64,000 bases of DNA from Pseudomonas sp. Z8(2022) (GCF_025837155.1 NZ_CP107549.1:558001-622000), one strand, 5' to 3'; positions 11,259 to 22,006 are shown, counted from the first letter of the stretch. Notes: generated from the sequence alone by a model not told the origin. Translations and numbers: made by a program.

Positions 11259-11782
11259 CTCGGGTCTTTCTCGGCCTCGGCAGCAATGTGCAGCGCGAGG
11301 CTCACCTGTGTGCCGGGCTCGATGCGCTGTCTGCTCTGCTCACCGATATGCGCTGCTCGCCGGTTTTCGAAAGCCACGCGGTGGGCATCAAGAGCGGCAA
11401 CTTCTTCAATCTGGTGGTGGTCGGTGAAACCGAGCTGCCGCTGCTGGAGCTGGATCGCCGGCTGAAATTCATCGAGGCCGATAACGGCCGCTATGCGCCG
11501 GATCGCAAGGGCCTGCCGCTGGATATCGACGTGTTGCTGTATGGCGAGCAGGTAGGCAACTTCAACGGCCTGATCCTGCCGCGTGCGGAAATTCTCAAGA
11601 ACGCCTTCGTGCTCTGGCCTTTGGCCTTGCTCGCACCACAGGTATGTCACCCGCTCGACGGTCGGTCATTCGTCGAACTGCGGACGGCGCTGCAGATCGA
11701 TCAGCAGCTGTGGCCTGTTGCCTTCCAGTGGCGCGGTGCCGAGCTGACACCGGCCGAGTTGCTACAGGCGCGCTCTTCGTAG
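11249..11782 (+). CDS. folK: 2-amino-4-hydroxy-6-hydroxymethyldihydropteridine pyrophosphokinase FolK
   Basis: The 177-residue product transfers pyrophosphate from ATP to hydroxymethyl-dihydropterin, the step after FolB in folate synthesis. FLGLGSNVQRE at the N terminus and the RYAPDRKGLPLDIDVLLY segment (about 86-103, with the Asp pair that binds Mg-ATP) are diagnostic. It overlaps folB by 10 bp. A divergent FolK-like class is usual in Pseudomonas alongside canonical FolK elsewhere, so a second folK may exist in the genome. Confidence 0.92.
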   Translation: MSVTRVFLGLGSNVQREAHLCAGLDALSALLTDMRCSPVFESHAVGIKSGNFFNLVVVGETELPLLELDRRLKFIEADNGRYAPDRKGLPLDIDVLLYGEQVGNFNGLILPRAEILKNAFVLWPLALLAPQVCHPLDGRSFVELRTALQIDQQLWPVAFQWRGAELTPAELLQARSS

Positions 11783-11838
11783 CCCGGATGCAATCCGGGG
11801 GAACGGACGCTGGGAATGTCCCGGATTGCCTCCGGGCT
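11781..11838. repeat. Long inverted repeat of the CCCGGATTGC type
   Basis: Two 19-bp arms (11781-11799 and 11820-11838) are inverted copies with one mismatch, enclosing 20 nt. The arm AGCCCGGATGCAATCCGGG is a dispersed intergenic repeat in several Pseudomonas lineages. It begins at the folK stop codon and can form a stable hairpin that would end folBK transcripts. Confidence 0.8.
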
Positions 11839-11856
11839 AAGGGTTGGCATTGACCG

Positions 11857-11940
11857 GTAGGAGCGGACTTTCCACGAAAAGGTGGGCCGCGGAGCTGTGA
11901 TGATCGCGGCTGAAACGGAATGCCGCCCAGCCGCTCCTAC
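11857..11940. repeat. Inverted repeat GTAGGAGCGG, right arm includes cca stop
   Basis: Arms GTAGGAGCGG (11857-11866) and CCGCTCCTAC (11931-11940) enclose 64 nt. The motif belongs to the common Pseudomonas TAGGAGCGG repeat family, also seen at 10219. The right arm contains the TAG stop codon of cca (11937-11939). Confidence 0.75.
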
Positions 11941-13166
11941 GAGGCGTGCTGCTCTTTGTAGGCCTTCAGTGCCTGCAGGCGCTCGCGATTGAGCGCCTCG
12001 CCCAGCTCCGCGCCCTTGAATCCCTTCTCCAGTAGCGGCTTGACCGCCACCTGCCTTGCTGCCTCGGCGGCGCCCAAAAGGTAAGCGGCTTGCGGGTAGT
12101 CGCGCTGCTCCAGGCCCTGACGGCCGCGCGCATCCATCTCACAAGCTGCAACGAACTCGGTGAAGCGCTGCGGGCGGCGGAATACATCGAAGCGCTGCAG
12201 CAGCTCAAGCAGCGTCGAGGGGCGAAGTTCCAGCGCTCGGTGGCCGTGGGTATGGAATTCACCCACCAGCATTGCCAGTTCGGCGCAGTCGCGCGGCGCC
12301 TTGCAGCGCTCGTTGATCGCCTGGATCAGGCGCAGCCCCTTGTGTTCATGGGCGATATGCCGCGGCCATTCGGTTTCAGGCGTCAGGCCCTTGCCGACGT
12401 CATGCAGCAGGCAGGCCCAGCGCACGTTCAGCGGCTGGTCGTGTTCCGCGCACTGGCGCAGCACGCTCAGCACATGCACCCCGGTGTCGACCTCGGGATG
12501 GTGCGCTACCGGCTGCGGCACGCCGAACAACTTATCCACTTCCGGCAGCAGCGCAGCCAGCGCGCCGCAATCGCGCAGCACCTGGATGAACACGTCGGGG
12601 CGCGGCTCCATCAGTGCACGGGAAGTTTCCTTCCAGCTACGTTCGGCGGTGAGGTGGCTCAGCTCGCCAGACTCGGCCAGCTGACGCATCAGTTCGAGTG
12701 TTTCTGGCGCAACGCTGAAACCGAGTAGCGCATAGCGTGCGGTGAAGCGGGCGACGCGCAGTACCCGCAGCGGATCTTCAGCGAAGGCCGGTGATACATG
12801 ACGCAGCAGGCGGGCCTGCAGATCCCGCTGCCCGCCATAGGGATCGATCAGCCGGCCCTGGTCATCCTCGGCCATGGCGTTGACGGTCAGGTCGCGGCGG
12901 ATCAGGTCTTCTTCCAGCGTGACATCGGGGCTGGCGTGAAAGGTGAAGCCGCCATAGCCGCGGCCGCTCTTGCGTTCGGTCCGCGCCAGGGCATATTCCT
13001 CGCCCGTCTGCGGGTGCAGGAACACCGGAAAGTCGGCGCCCACCGGGCGGTAGCCGAGCTCCAGCATCTGTTCTGCACTGGCGCCGACTACGACCCAGTC
13101 CACTTCGCTGACGGGACGGCCGAGCAGGCGATCACGCACTGCGCCACCGACTTTGTAGATCTGCAT
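11937..13166 (-). CDS. cca: Multifunctional CCA-adding tRNA nucleotidyltransferase/phosphohydrolase
   Basis: The 409-residue product adds or repairs the 3' CCA of tRNAs. The nucleotidyltransferase head begins [16 protein letters not shown] with the catalytic EVDWVV acidic pair (about 21-26). The C-terminal half has an HD phosphohydrolase motif, CLLHDVGKG (about 250-258), as in the E. coli-type multifunctional enzyme. Length equals the family norm. The last codon and stop lie in a REP-like repeat arm. It points the same way as ycgB, 98 bp downstream of that gene. Confidence 0.97.
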   Translation of the reverse strand: MQIYKVGGAVRDRLLGRPVSEVDWVVVGASAEQMLELGYRPVGADFPVFLHPQTGEEYALARTERKSGRGYGGFTFHASPDVTLEEDLIRRDLTVNAMAEDDQGRLIDPYGGQRDLQARLLRHVSPAFAEDPLRVLRVARFTARYALLGFSVAPETLELMRQLAESGELSHLTAERSWKETSRALMEPRPDVFIQVLRDCGALAALLPEVDKLFGVPQPVAHHPEVDTGVHVLSVLRQCAEHDQPLNVRWACLLHDVGKGLTPETEWPRHIAHEHKGLRLIQAINERCKAPRDCAELAMLVGEFHTHGHRALELRPSTLLELLQRFDVFRRPQRFTEFVAACEMDARGRQGLEQRDYPQAAYLLGAAEAARQVAVKPLLEKGFKGAELGEALNRERLQALKAYKEQHAS

Positions 13167-13264
13167 GTCTGTTCCTCCACTGAGCGCAGAGGATACCGAA
13201 GATCTTCAGGGAGCGCCGCGCGCACCGGTTGCCTGATAGCGCAGGCTGCCTGGCCGGCAATCGA

Positions 13265-14830
13265 TCAGATGGGCGGAATGATCAGGTCCAGTCGCGGGTA
13301 TTCGCTGTCGTTCTCCGCGTTGCCACGTGGCGGTACATGCTGGGTGGTGATCAACTGGTCGCCTTGGCATACCTCCAGGTGGATATCGAAGCCCCACAGC
13401 CGATGCAGGTGCTTGAGTACCTCGCCAGTGGAGTCGCCCAGTGGTTTGCGGTCGTGCTGCTGATGGCGCAGGGTCAGCGAGCGATCGCCGCGGCGGTCGA
13501 TGTTCCAGATCTGCACGTTGGGTTCGCGGTTGCCCAGGTTGTACTGCGCGGCGAGCAGCTCACGGATGGTGCGGTAGCCGGATTCGTCATGGATGGCGGG
13601 CACCACCAGCTCGTCTTTCTGGTCGTCGTCGAGGATGCCGAACAGCTTGAAGTCGCGGATCACCTTGGGCGAAAGGAACTGCAGGATGAAGCTCTCGTCC
13701 TTGAAGCTGGTCATGGCGAACTTGAGGGTGGTCAGCCAGTCGCTGCCGGCGATGTCCGGGAACCAGCGTTTGTCCTCTTCGGTCGGGTCTTCGCAGATAC
13801 GGCGGATGTCGCGATACATGGCGAAGCCCAGCGCGTAAGGGTTGATGCCGCTGTAGTAGGGGCTGTCGAACGGCGGTTGGTAGACCACGCTGGTGTGCGA
13901 CTGGAGAAATTCCATCATGAAGCCGTCGGTGACCAGGCCTTCGTCGTACAGGTCGTTCATCAGGGTGTAGTGCCAGAAGGTGGCCCAGCCTTCGTTCATC
14001 ACCTGGGTCTGGCGCTGCGGATAGAAGTACTGGGCGATCTTGCGCACGATGCGGATCACTTCGCGCTGCCAGGGCTCCAGCAGCGGCGCGTGTTTCTCCA
14101 GGAAGTAGAGGATGTTTTCCTGCGGCTCTGCGGGGAAGCGTTTGCTGTCCTTCTCGCTGCTCTTGTCGGCACTCTTGGGAATGGTGCGCCACAGATCGTT
14201 GATCTGCCTCTGCAGGTGTTCTTCGCGATCCTTCTGGCGGCGCCGTTCCTCTTCGGCAGAAATGGGGTAGGGGCGTTTGTAGCGGTCGACGCCGTAGTTC
14301 ATCAGCGCATGGCAGGAGTCGAGCAGCTCTTCCACGGCGTCGATGCCGTAACGCTCCTCGCACTGCATGATGTACTGCTTGGCGAACACCAGGTAATCGA
14401 TGATCGAGCTGGCGTCGGTCCAGGTGCGGAACAGGTAGTTGCCCTTGAAGAAGCTGTTGTGGCCGTAGCAGGCGTGGGCGATTACCAGCGCCTGCATGCA
14501 GATGGTGTTTTCCTCCATCAGGTAGGCGATGCACGGGTCGGAATTGATCACGATCTCGTAGGCCAGGCCCATCTGACCACGCTTGTAGCCCTTCTCGGTG
14601 GCGAGGAAATGTTTGCCGTACGACCAGTGGTGATAGCCCAGCGGCATGCCGACCGAGGCGTAGGCATCCATCATCTGCTCGGCGGTGATTACCTCGATCT
14701 GGTTGGGGTAGGTATCCAGCGCGTAGCGCTCGGCGATGCGTGCGATTTCCCTGTCGTACTGGCGGATCAGGTCGAAGGTCCATTCCGATCCGGTGGAGAT
14801 CGGCTCGCGCTTTCTGTTGCTGGCATTCAT
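13265..14830 (-). CDS. ycgB: SpoVR family protein YcgB
   Basis: The 521-residue soluble protein is of the SpoVR/YcgB family. It has the characteristic N-terminal WTFDLIRQYDREIARIAE and the HHWSYGKHF stretch (about 64-72). Its biochemical role is unknown. In enterobacteria ycgB, yeaH and yeaG respond to stationary phase and nitrogen starvation. Here it is the last gene of yeaG-yeaH-ycgB, starting 10 bp after yeaH, so it is very likely cotranscribed and part of the same PrkA-kinase pathway. Confidence 0.93.
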   Translation of the reverse strand: MNASNRKREPISTGSEWTFDLIRQYDREIARIAERYALDTYPNQIEVITAEQMMDAYASVGMPLGYHHWSYGKHFLATEKGYKRGQMGLAYEIVINSDPCIAYLMEENTICMQALVIAHACYGHNSFFKGNYLFRTWTDASSIIDYLVFAKQYIMQCEERYGIDAVEELLDSCHALMNYGVDRYKRPYPISAEEERRRQKDREEHLQRQINDLWRTIPKSADKSSEKDSKRFPAEPQENILYFLEKHAPLLEPWQREVIRIVRKIAQYFYPQRQTQVMNEGWATFWHYTLMNDLYDEGLVTDGFMMEFLQSHTSVVYQPPFDSPYYSGINPYALGFAMYRDIRRICEDPTEEDKRWFPDIAGSDWLTTLKFAMTSFKDESFILQFLSPKVIRDFKLFGILDDDQKDELVVPAIHDESGYRTIRELLAAQYNLGNREPNVQIWNIDRRGDRSLTLRHQQHDRKPLGDSTGEVLKHLHRLWGFDIHLEVCQGDQLITTQHVPPRGNAENDSEYPRLDLIIPPI

Positions 14831-14840
14831 GGTTTGGCCC

Positions 14841-16112
14841 TCAACTCACCAGGCGACGCTGGAACAGTTCGCGGAACACCGGGTAGATGTCCGCAGCGGA
14901 CACCAGCTGCTGCTGGGCGAAGCTGTCGGCGAAGGCCTCGGCCACCTGTTCGTACTCGAACCACAGTGCCTGGTGCTCACGTGGGGTGATCTCGACGTAG
15001 GTGAAGTACTGCACGAACGGCATGATCTGGTTGATCAATATATCCCTGCAGACCGGCGAGTCGTCGTTCCAGTTGTCACCGTCCGACGCCTGGGCGGCAT
15101 AGATATTCCATTCGTTGACCGGATAGCGCTCGGCCATCACTTCCTGCATCAGCTTCAGGGCGCTGGAGACGATGGTGCCCCCGGTCTCGCGGGAGTAGAA
15201 GAATTCCTCCTCATCCACTTCCTTGGCGCTGGTGTGGTGGCGGATGAATACCACGTCGATCTTGTCGTAATTGCGCTTGAGGAACAGGTACAGAAGGATG
15301 AAGAAGCGCTTGGCCACGTCCTTGGTGGCCTGGGTCATGGAACCGGAGACATCCATCAGGCAGAACATCACCGCCTTGGAGCTGGGGTTGGGCTGCTTGA
15401 CCAGCAGGTTGTACTTGAGGTCGAAGGTGTCGAGGAAGGGCACGCGGTGGATGCGCGCGCTGAGTCGTTCGATTTCCTCCTGAATGGCCCGGATATCGCC
15501 GAAGTTGTCCGGTTCTTCAAGTCTGAGTCGTTCCAGCTCGGCCTTGGCTTCGCGCAGTTTGGCGCGACTGGAGCCGGACAGGGCGATGCGTCGCGCATGC
15601 GCCGAGCGCAGGGTACGTACGATGTTGATGCGCGAGGGGTTGCCCTCGTTGCTGATGCCGGCGCGCACGGTCTTGAAGGTTTCCGCGCCGGTGAGGTGGC
15701 GCTTGACCAGGTTGGGCAACTCCAGGTCCTCGAACATGAAATCGAGGAATTCCTCCTGGGTGATCTGAAAAACGAACTCGTCCATGCCCTCGCCGGAGTT
15801 GCTCGCCTTGCCGCTGCCTCGTCCGCCACCACCGCCTTGCGGGCGCGGGATGCGCTCGCCGGTGGTGAATTCCTTGTTGCCGGGGTGGACGATGGTCTGC
15901 TTGCCGCCGCGGCCGTGATGCAGCACCGGCTCGTCGATATCGCGGCCGGGAATGCTGATCTGCTCGCCGTGCTCCATGTCGGTGATGGAGCGTCGGCTGA
16001 CGGCTTCCTCCACCGCCTTCTTGATGTGCTCACGGTAACGCCGCAGAAAGCGCTGGCGGTTCACCGTGCTCTTGTTCTTGCCGTTGAGGCGTCGGTCGAT
16101 CACATAGCTCAT
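14841..16112 (-). CDS. yeaH: YeaH/YhbH family protein (DUF444)
   Basis: The 423-residue product is a DUF444 protein. A Gly/Arg-rich low-complexity stretch lies near residues 90-105. The C-terminal half is von Willebrand A-like, with the MIDAS motif DVSGS (about residue 250) and a downstream Thr and Asp. It accompanies the YeaG kinase in most proteobacteria and may be its substrate or adaptor; this is inference from conserved neighbourhood. It sits between yeaG (74 bp away) and ycgB (10 bp). Confidence 0.93.
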   Translation of the reverse strand: MSYVIDRRLNGKNKSTVNRQRFLRRYREHIKKAVEEAVSRRSITDMEHGEQISIPGRDIDEPVLHHGRGGKQTIVHPGNKEFTTGERIPRPQGGGGGRGSGKASNSGEGMDEFVFQITQEEFLDFMFEDLELPNLVKRHLTGAETFKTVRAGISNEGNPSRINIVRTLRSAHARRIALSGSSRAKLREAKAELERLRLEEPDNFGDIRAIQEEIERLSARIHRVPFLDTFDLKYNLLVKQPNPSSKAVMFCLMDVSGSMTQATKDVAKRFFILLYLFLKRNYDKIDVVFIRHHTSAKEVDEEEFFYSRETGGTIVSSALKLMQEVMAERYPVNEWNIYAAQASDGDNWNDDSPVCRDILINQIMPFVQYFTYVEITPREHQALWFEYEQVAEAFADSFAQQQLVSAADIYPVFRELFQRRLVS

Positions 16113-16186
16113 GACGGCTCCCTAGCACGCCCGCAGCCGCGGCCGTGCAGCGATTGAGACGGCGCGACGGACGCGCCGTTCAGGGC

Positions 16187-18109
16187 TTACTGAGACTTGC
16201 GAACCCGCAGGTACCACTCCGACAGCAGGCGCACCTGCTTCTCGGTGTAGCCGCGCTCGACCATGCGTTTGACGAAGTCGTTGTGCTTCTGTTGATCCTC
16301 CTTGCTGCCCTTGGCGTTGAAGCTGATGACCGGGAGCAGATCCTCGGTGTTGGAGAACATCTTCTTCTCGATCACCACGCGCAGCTTCTCGTAGCTGAGC
16401 CAGGTTGGGTTCTTGCCGTTGTTGTTGGCACGCGCGCGCAGCACGAAGTTGACGATCTCGTTGCGGAAATCCTTCGGGTTGCTGATGCCGGCCGGTTTCT
16501 CGATCTTCTCCAGTTCTTCGTTGAGCGCCACGCGGTTGAGAATCTCGCCGGTCTCCGGGTCTCGGTATTCCTGGTCCTGAATCCAGAAGTCGGCGTACAG
16601 CACGTAGCGGTCGAAGATGTTTTGCCCGTATTCGCTGTAGGACTCGAGGTAGGCGGTCTGGATCTCCTTGCCGATGAACTCGATGTAGCGCGGCGCCAGG
16701 TATTCCTTGAGAAAACGCAGATAGCGTTCGCGCACTTCGGCGGGGAACTGTTCCTGTTCGATCTGCTGCTCCAGCACGTAGAGCAGGTGCACCGGGTTGG
16801 CGGCCACTTCATGCGGGTCGAAGTTGAATACCTTGGAGAGGATCTTGAAGGCGAAGCGGGTCGACAGACCGTTCATACCCTCGTCGACGCCAGCGCTGTC
16901 GCGGTACTCCTGGATCGACTTGGCTTTCGGGTCGGTATCCTTGAGATTCTCGCCGTCATAGACGCGCATCTTCGAGTAGATGTTGGAGTTTTCCGGCTCC
17001 TTGAGGCGGCTCAGTACGCTGAACTGCGCGAGCATCTTCAGGGTGTCCGGTGCGCAGTGCGCCTTGGCCAGCGAGCTGTTGATCAGCAGCTTGTCGTAGA
17101 TGCGGATCTCATCGGTGACGCGCAGGCAGTAGGGCACCTTGACGATGTAGATCCGGTCGATGAACGCCTCGTTGTTCTTGTTGTTGCGGAAGCTGTGCCA
17201 TTCCGATTCGTTGGAGTGGGCCAGCAGAATGCCGCTGTAGGGGATCGCGCCGAGGCCTTCGGTACTGTTGTAGTTGCCCTCCTGAGTGGCGGTCAGCAGC
17301 GGGTGCAGCACCTTGATCGGCGCCTTGAACATCTCGACGAATTCCATCAGGCCCTGGTTGGCCCGGCACAGCGCGCCCGAATAGCTGTAGGCATCGGCGT
17401 CGTTCTGTGGAAATTCCTCCAGCTTGCGGATATCCACCTTGCCGACCAGTGCCGAGATGTCCTGGTTGTTTTCGTCGCCCGGTTCGGTCTTGGCCACCGC
17501 AATCTGGTTGAGGATCGAGGGGTACAGCTTCACCACGCGGAACTGGCTGATGTCGCCGCCGAATTCCTGCAGGCGTTTGGTGGCCCAGGGCGACAAGATC
17601 GAATTCAGATAGCGCCGCGGGATGCCGTAGTCCTCCTCGAGGATGGCGCCGTCTTCGGTAGCGTTGAACAGCCCCAGTGGCGACTCGAACACCGGCGAAC
17701 CCTTGATGGCATAGAAGGGCACTTTCTCCATCAGTTGCTTGAGCTTCTCGGCCAGCGAGGATTTACCGCCACCCACCGGGCCCAGCAGGTAGAGAATCTG
17801 TTTCTTCTCCTCCAGGCCCTGCGCGGCGTGACGGAAGTAGGAGACGATCTGGTCGATGCATTCTTCCATGCCATGGAAGTCGGCGAAGGCCGGATAGCGG
17901 CGGATCACCTTGTTGGAGAAGATCCGCGACAACCGCGGATCGGTCGAGGTGTCGAGCAGCTCCGGCTCACCGATAGCCATCAGCAGGCGCTCTGCCGCAG
18001 TGGCATAGGCGCTGCGATCCTGCTTGCACAGTTCGAGGTACTCCTGCAGCGAGTACTCCTCCTGGCGGGTCGCCTCGAAACGTTGTTGGAAGTGACTGAA
18101 AATGCTCAT
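16187..18109 (-). CDS. yeaG: PrkA-type serine protein kinase YeaG
   Basis: The 640-residue product has a PrkA AAA domain with Walker A GPVGGGKS (about 106-113) and a C-terminal PrkA kinase-like domain. E. coli YeaG acts in nitrogen-starvation survival. An open frame extends 66 codons further upstream, but MSIFSHFQQRFEATRQEEYSL is the family N terminus, so ATG 18109 is chosen. It is the first gene of the yeaG-yeaH-ycgB unit. The upstream 18110-18392 gap (283 bp) must carry the promoter; I looked there for a -24/-12 sigma54 element and did not find a good one. Confidence 0.94.
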   Translation of the reverse strand: MSIFSHFQQRFEATRQEEYSLQEYLELCKQDRSAYATAAERLLMAIGEPELLDTSTDPRLSRIFSNKVIRRYPAFADFHGMEECIDQIVSYFRHAAQGLEEKKQILYLLGPVGGGKSSLAEKLKQLMEKVPFYAIKGSPVFESPLGLFNATEDGAILEEDYGIPRRYLNSILSPWATKRLQEFGGDISQFRVVKLYPSILNQIAVAKTEPGDENNQDISALVGKVDIRKLEEFPQNDADAYSYSGALCRANQGLMEFVEMFKAPIKVLHPLLTATQEGNYNSTEGLGAIPYSGILLAHSNESEWHSFRNNKNNEAFIDRIYIVKVPYCLRVTDEIRIYDKLLINSSLAKAHCAPDTLKMLAQFSVLSRLKEPENSNIYSKMRVYDGENLKDTDPKAKSIQEYRDSAGVDEGMNGLSTRFAFKILSKVFNFDPHEVAANPVHLLYVLEQQIEQEQFPAEVRERYLRFLKEYLAPRYIEFIGKEIQTAYLESYSEYGQNIFDRYVLYADFWIQDQEYRDPETGEILNRVALNEELEKIEKPAGISNPKDFRNEIVNFVLRARANNNGKNPTWLSYEKLRVVIEKKMFSNTEDLLPVISFNAKGSKEDQQKHNDFVKRMVERGYTEKQVRLLSEWYLRVRKSQ

Positions 18110-18392
18110 GACTTCACCTCGCTCGATGCTGAAAGCTGGCTCGGGATCGGTCGTGCGTGCAGGTGCTGGGTGACGCCGGCTCCGCAGAAGTCGGGAACTA
18201 TCCCCCAAAACCCAAAAGTCGTTACCGATGGCCCGATGCCGGTTGGCCGGCTCTACCTTCAGTGGGATGGCCTGAGTAACAGGATAGTTCGTTCTGCCGA
18301 GCGTCAAGGGCGGGACAACGATAACTGGATGTTGCTGCGTGCCGGGAGGAGGCGGCAGGCCAGAGCGGGCGCGGCCTACCGCTGAGGAAAAA

Positions 18393-18722
18393 TTATTCTT
18401 CGGAACTTTGCGCCGTTTCGCTTGGATAAGTGGCGCGCCAGAGCTCGAAACCGCCGTCTAGGCTGTACACCTCGGAGAAGCCCTGGCCAGCCAGATAGGC
18501 GGCCGCGCCCTGGCTGGAATTGCCGTGGTAGCAGGAGACGATCAGCGGCGCATCGAGGTCGGCGTGAGTGATGAAGTCATGCAGCGAGTGGTTGTCCAGG
18601 TGCCGCGAACCGCTGATATGGCCATTGGCAAAGCTGTGCGGGTCGCGGATGTCGACCACGACGGCGCCCAGGGCGCGCAGTTCCTGCGCCTGTTGCGGGG
18701 AGATACGCTTGAATTCGCTCAT
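18393..18722 (-). CDS. glpE: Thiosulfate sulfurtransferase GlpE (rhodanese)
   Basis: The 109-residue single-domain rhodanese transfers sulfane sulfur, for example from thiosulfate to cyanide or thioredoxin. The active-site loop CYHGNSS (about 64-70) contains the catalytic Cys, and the loop length is that of sulfur transferases, not Cdc25-like phosphatases. It is the last gene of the apaG-apaH-glpE string, 39 bp after apaH, as in other pseudomonads. Confidence 0.94.
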   Translation of the reverse strand: MSEFKRISPQQAQELRALGAVVVDIRDPHSFANGHISGSRHLDNHSLHDFITHADLDAPLIVSCYHGNSSQGAAAYLAGQGFSEVYSLDGGFELWRATYPSETAQSSEE

Positions 18723-18761
18723 GTTGGTGCCTCGCGTGATTCTTGGGGACGCCTCGGGCGC

Positions 18762-19580
18762 TTATTCCTTGGGACAGGTGCAGCGGCGAAGTTCTCCGCT
18801 GTCGACGTCGAGCAGGGTCATCGCACCATCCCAGACGCAGCCGGTATCCAGTGCGTAGAGGCCCGGTTCGCTGCAATTGCCCTCCAGCGCCGCCCAGTGG
18901 CCGAAGATGATCTTCTCGCCGCGCATCTTGCGCTGCGGGTGGCTGAACCAGGGCGCGAAGCCGGGCGGCGCGTTGTCGGCGCCTTCCTTGGTCTTGAGGT
19001 CCAGCGTGCCATCTGCCTTGCAGAAGCGCATGCGGGTAAAATAGTTGGTGATGACGCGCAGGCGGGTTACGCCATGCAGGTCCTTGTGCCACTTGGCTGG
19101 CTCATTGCCGTACATGCCATCGAGAAACAGCGGCAGGCGGGCATCGTCACGCAGCACCTCTTCGACCTCGGCCGCACGACGCAGCGCCTTGGTCAGCGTC
19201 CATTGCGGCGGGATGCCGGCATGCACCAGGGTTACCTCGCGCTCGGCGTCGTGGTGTACCAGCTTCTGCATGCGCAGCCAGTCGAGCAGATCGTTGCGAT
19301 CCGGTGCATCGATGATTTCGCGCAGGGTATCGCCCTTCTTCAGGCGCTCGATGTTGTGCGCCACGGCCAGCAGATGCAGGTCGTGGTTGCCCAGTACGCA
19401 GGTGACCGCGTGACGGATGGAATAGAGAAAGCGCAGGGTTTCCAGCGACTGCGGGCCGCGGTTGACCAGATCACCCACCAGCCAGAGCTGATCATGCGCC
19501 GGATCGAAAGCTACCTGCTCGAGCAGGCACTTGAGCGGTTTCAGGCAACCCTGCAGATCGCCGACGGCATACACAGCCAT
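18762..19580 (-). CDS. apaH: Symmetrical bis(5'-nucleosyl)-tetraphosphatase ApaH
   Basis: The 272-residue metallophosphatase cleaves Ap4A to two ADP and also decaps Np4-RNA. The motifs VGDLQGC (7-13), [10 protein letters not shown] (about 35-44) and GNHD (about 65-68) are the metal-binding signatures. Its ATG shares one base with the apaG stop (TGATG), so the two genes are coupled. Confidence 0.97.
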   Translation of the reverse strand: MAVYAVGDLQGCLKPLKCLLEQVAFDPAHDQLWLVGDLVNRGPQSLETLRFLYSIRHAVTCVLGNHDLHLLAVAHNIERLKKGDTLREIIDAPDRNDLLDWLRMQKLVHHDAEREVTLVHAGIPPQWTLTKALRRAAEVEEVLRDDARLPLFLDGMYGNEPAKWHKDLHGVTRLRVITNYFTRMRFCKADGTLDLKTKEGADNAPPGFAPWFSHPQRKMRGEKIIFGHWAALEGNCSEPGLYALDTGCVWDGAMTLLDVDSGELRRCTCPKE

Positions 19581-19960
19581 CAGTGAAGCGCTCCCGGTAC
19601 CGCCAGGCGGAACGGCGCGATGGTCGCCTCGAAGCGTTTACCGTCCTCCGCGAGCATCTGGTAGCTGCCCTGCATGGTGCCGACTTGGGTGGTCATCACC
19701 GTTCCGCTGCTGTAGGTGTGGCTGGCGCCTGGCGCGATATGCGGCTGCTGGCCGATTACGCCGGCGCCGCGGACTTCCTGCACGCGGCCGTCGCCATCGG
19801 TGATGATCCAGTGGCGTGACAGCAACTGGGCAGATAGCTCGCCGTTATTGACGATGGTCACGGTGTAGGAGAACGCATAGCGGTTCTGCTCCGGCTGCGA
19901 TTGCGCCGCCAGATAGCGGGAGGTGACGCTGACGTCGATCTGGTAACGAGGGTCGGACAT
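19580..19960 (-). CDS. apaG: ApaG (CorD) protein
   Basis: The 126-residue product is a single fibronectin III-like ApaG domain, with the conserved [12 protein letters not shown] and [13 protein letters not shown] segments. Its function is unclear; it has been linked to Co2+/Mg2+ effects and to pyrophosphate binding. It lies between ksgA (28 bp) and apaH (1-bp overlap), the standard order. Confidence 0.96.
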   Translation of the reverse strand: MSDPRYQIDVSVTSRYLAAQSQPEQNRYAFSYTVTIVNNGELSAQLLSRHWIITDGDGRVQEVRGAGVIGQQPHIAPGASHTYSSGTVMTTQVGTMQGSYQMLAEDGKRFEATIAPFRLAVPGALH

Positions 19961-19988
19961 GCGCGTGATCCGTTGAGCTAATTGCAGT

Positions 19989-20798
19989 TTAGTCCTGCGC
20001 AGCAGAGGGCTGCAGGGCCAGCTGGTCGGCCAGGCGGACGAAGGCGGCCAGATCCAGTTGTTCGGGGCGCAGGCTTCCGTCGACGCCGGCCGCGTCGATG
20101 GCTTCGGCCGGCAGCAGGTGCTTCAGCGTATTGCGCAGGGTCTTGCGCCGCTGGTTGAACGCCTCGCGCACGACGCGTTCGAGCAGACGGTGATCCTTGG
20201 CCGGGTGCGGCAGGGTTTCGTGCGGCACCAGACGGACGATGGCCGAGTCCACCTTGGGCGGCGGGTTGAAGGCGCCTGGGCCGACATTGAACAAGTGCTC
20301 AACGCGGCAGTGGTACTGCACCATGATTGACAGACGGCCCCAGTCGCCGCCGCCTGGACCGGCAGCCATGCGTTCGACCACTTCCTTCTGCAGCATGAAG
20401 TGCATGTCGCGGATCAGCGGCGCATTGTCCAGCAGGTGGAAAATCAGCGGCGTGGAGATGTTGTAGGGCAGGTTGCCGACCACGCGCAGGCTGCGCGGCG
20501 CCGCTTCGAGACGGGCGAAATCGAACTTCAGGGCGTCGCCCTGATTCAGGCGAAAACGCGGATTGTCGCCGAACTTGTTCTGAAGGATGGGAATCAGGTC
20601 GAGGTCGAGCTCGATCACGTCGAGTTGTGCGCCGCTGCCGAGCAAGCCCTCGGTAATGGCACCCTGGCCAGGGCCGATTTCCAGCAGGCGCTCATCTTCC
20701 TTGGCACGAATGGCACGCAGGATGCGGTCGATCACCCCGGCGTCATGCAGGAAGTTCTGGCCGAAGCGCTTGCGCGCGCGGTGTTGGTATTCGGACAT
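19989..20798 (-). CDS. ksgA: 16S rRNA dimethyladenosine transferase KsgA (RsmA)
   Basis: The 269-residue methyltransferase dimethylates two adjacent adenines in helix 45 of 16S rRNA and acts as a late 30S-assembly checkpoint. The SAM-binding [10 protein letters not shown] (about 40-49) and catalytic NLPYNIST (about 112-119) are visible. ATG 20798 gives the family start [17 protein letters not shown]; the 22-codon upstream extension is not conserved. The gap to pdxA is 114 bp. Confidence 0.97.
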   Translation of the reverse strand: MSEYQHRARKRFGQNFLHDAGVIDRILRAIRAKEDERLLEIGPGQGAITEGLLGSGAQLDVIELDLDLIPILQNKFGDNPRFRLNQGDALKFDFARLEAAPRSLRVVGNLPYNISTPLIFHLLDNAPLIRDMHFMLQKEVVERMAAGPGGGDWGRLSIMVQYHCRVEHLFNVGPGAFNPPPKVDSAIVRLVPHETLPHPAKDHRLLERVVREAFNQRRKTLRNTLKHLLPAEAIDAAGVDGSLRPEQLDLAAFVRLADQLALQPSAAQD

Positions 20799-20912
20799 GT
20801 GCGGCTCCGCGGAGCTCCCTGAGGCGTGGTGCCCGGGGCTGGATGCAAAAAAAGAAAGTCGCACAGTCTACCAGCGAATGGCGCTGCAGGCGCGGGCCGC
20901 GGCCTCAGCGGT

Positions 20913-21908
20913 TCACCGCCTGCGGCTGGCTGCCATCTGGTAGGCGGTTTCCAGCGCCACTTGCAGGCTGCCGATATCCACCTTGCCGGTGCCGGCAAGA
21001 TCCAGAGCGGTACCGTGGTCCACAGAGGTGCGGATGATCGGCAGGCCCAGAGTCACGTTGAGCGCTGCACCGAAGCCCTTGAACTTGAGCACCGGCAGGC
21101 CCTGGTCATGGTACATGGCCAGCACGGCATCGGCATGCTCGAGGTACTTCGGCGTGAACAGGGTATCGGCCGGCAGCGGGCCGATCAGGTTCATGCCTTG
21201 CGCTCGAAGGCGCTCCAGCGTCGGCTCGATGATCTCGATTTCCTCGCGACCCAAGTGCCCGCCTTCGCCTGCGTGCGGATTGAGCCCGCAGACGAGGATG
21301 CGCGGCTCGGCGATGCCGAACTTGCCCTGCAGATCGGCATGCAGGATGCAGGTAACGCGCTCCAGACGCTCGGCGGTGATGGCGGCTGCTACATCCTTGA
21401 GCGGCAGGTGGGTGGTCACCAGTGCCACGCGCAAGCCACGGGTAGCCAGCATCATCACCACCTGTTCGGTATGGGTCAGCTCGGCGAGAAACTCGGTGTG
21501 GCCGGAGAAGGGGATGCCGGCTTCGTTGATCACGCCCTTGTGCACGGGGGCCGTGATCATCCCGGCGAAGGTACCGTCCAGGCAGCCCTGACCTGCGCGG
21601 GTGAGCGTTTCCAGCACGTAGGCGGCATTGGCTGGTGTCAGCCTGCCAGGCGTAACCGGGGCTGCCAGTGGCGTATCCCACACATACAGGGTGCCCGCTG
21701 CTGCGGGGCGATCGGGCCATTGCGCCGGGCCGACGTCCTGCAGGTCGATGTCCAGCCCGAGCTGCCTGGCGCGTTCGCTCAGCAGTTCGCGGCTGGCGAT
21801 AGCCACCAGCGGAGCGGGCTGTGCCTGCTGAGCCAGAAGCAGGCACAGGTCGGGGCCGATTCCGGCGGGCTCACCTGGAGTAAGGGCGAAGCTTGGCTGC
21901 ACAGTCAT
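20913..21908 (-). CDS. pdxA: 4-hydroxythreonine-4-phosphate dehydrogenase PdxA
   Basis: The 331-residue NAD-dependent enzyme oxidises 4-phosphohydroxy-threonine in the DXP-dependent pyridoxal phosphate pathway. The N-terminal [13 protein letters not shown], the metal ligands in [16 protein letters not shown] and MYHDQGLPV, and the length are all typical. It follows surA but a strong terminator at 21962-21986 separates them, so pdxA may have its own promoter in the 98-bp gap. Confidence 0.97.
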   Translation of the reverse strand: MTVQPSFALTPGEPAGIGPDLCLLLAQQAQPAPLVAIASRELLSERARQLGLDIDLQDVGPAQWPDRPAAAGTLYVWDTPLAAPVTPGRLTPANAAYVLETLTRAGQGCLDGTFAGMITAPVHKGVINEAGIPFSGHTEFLAELTHTEQVVMMLATRGLRVALVTTHLPLKDVAAAITAERLERVTCILHADLQGKFGIAEPRILVCGLNPHAGEGGHLGREEIEIIEPTLERLRAQGMNLIGPLPADTLFTPKYLEHADAVLAMYHDQGLPVLKFKGFGAALNVTLGLPIIRTSVDHGTALDLAGTGKVDIGSLQVALETAYQMAASRRR

Positions 21909-21961
21909 GGCCGCTCTCTGTATGGCGTGGGGCGCCAGTGTACGCTGCCGGGCCAGGAACG

Positions 21962-21986
21962 AAAAAGCCCGGCGCTGGGCCGGGCT
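21962..21986 (-). terminator. Intrinsic terminator between surA and pdxA
   Basis: An 8-bp perfect stem (AGCCCGGC / GCCGGGCT, loop of 5 nt) is followed on the minus strand by TTTTTC. It lies 20 bp after the surA stop codon. Confidence 0.85.
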
Positions 21987-22006
21987 CTGCGAATTCGAAA
22001 CGGCTT

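Noticed and set aside
16145..18385. 746-codon plus-strand frame opposite yeaG
   Set aside because: Antisense shadow of the PrkA-type kinase gene, with no family features.
18110..18392. Possible sigma54 promoter ahead of yeaG, by analogy with enterobacteria
   Set aside because: I scanned for GG-N10-GC on the minus strand and found no acceptable match, so no feature is claimed.
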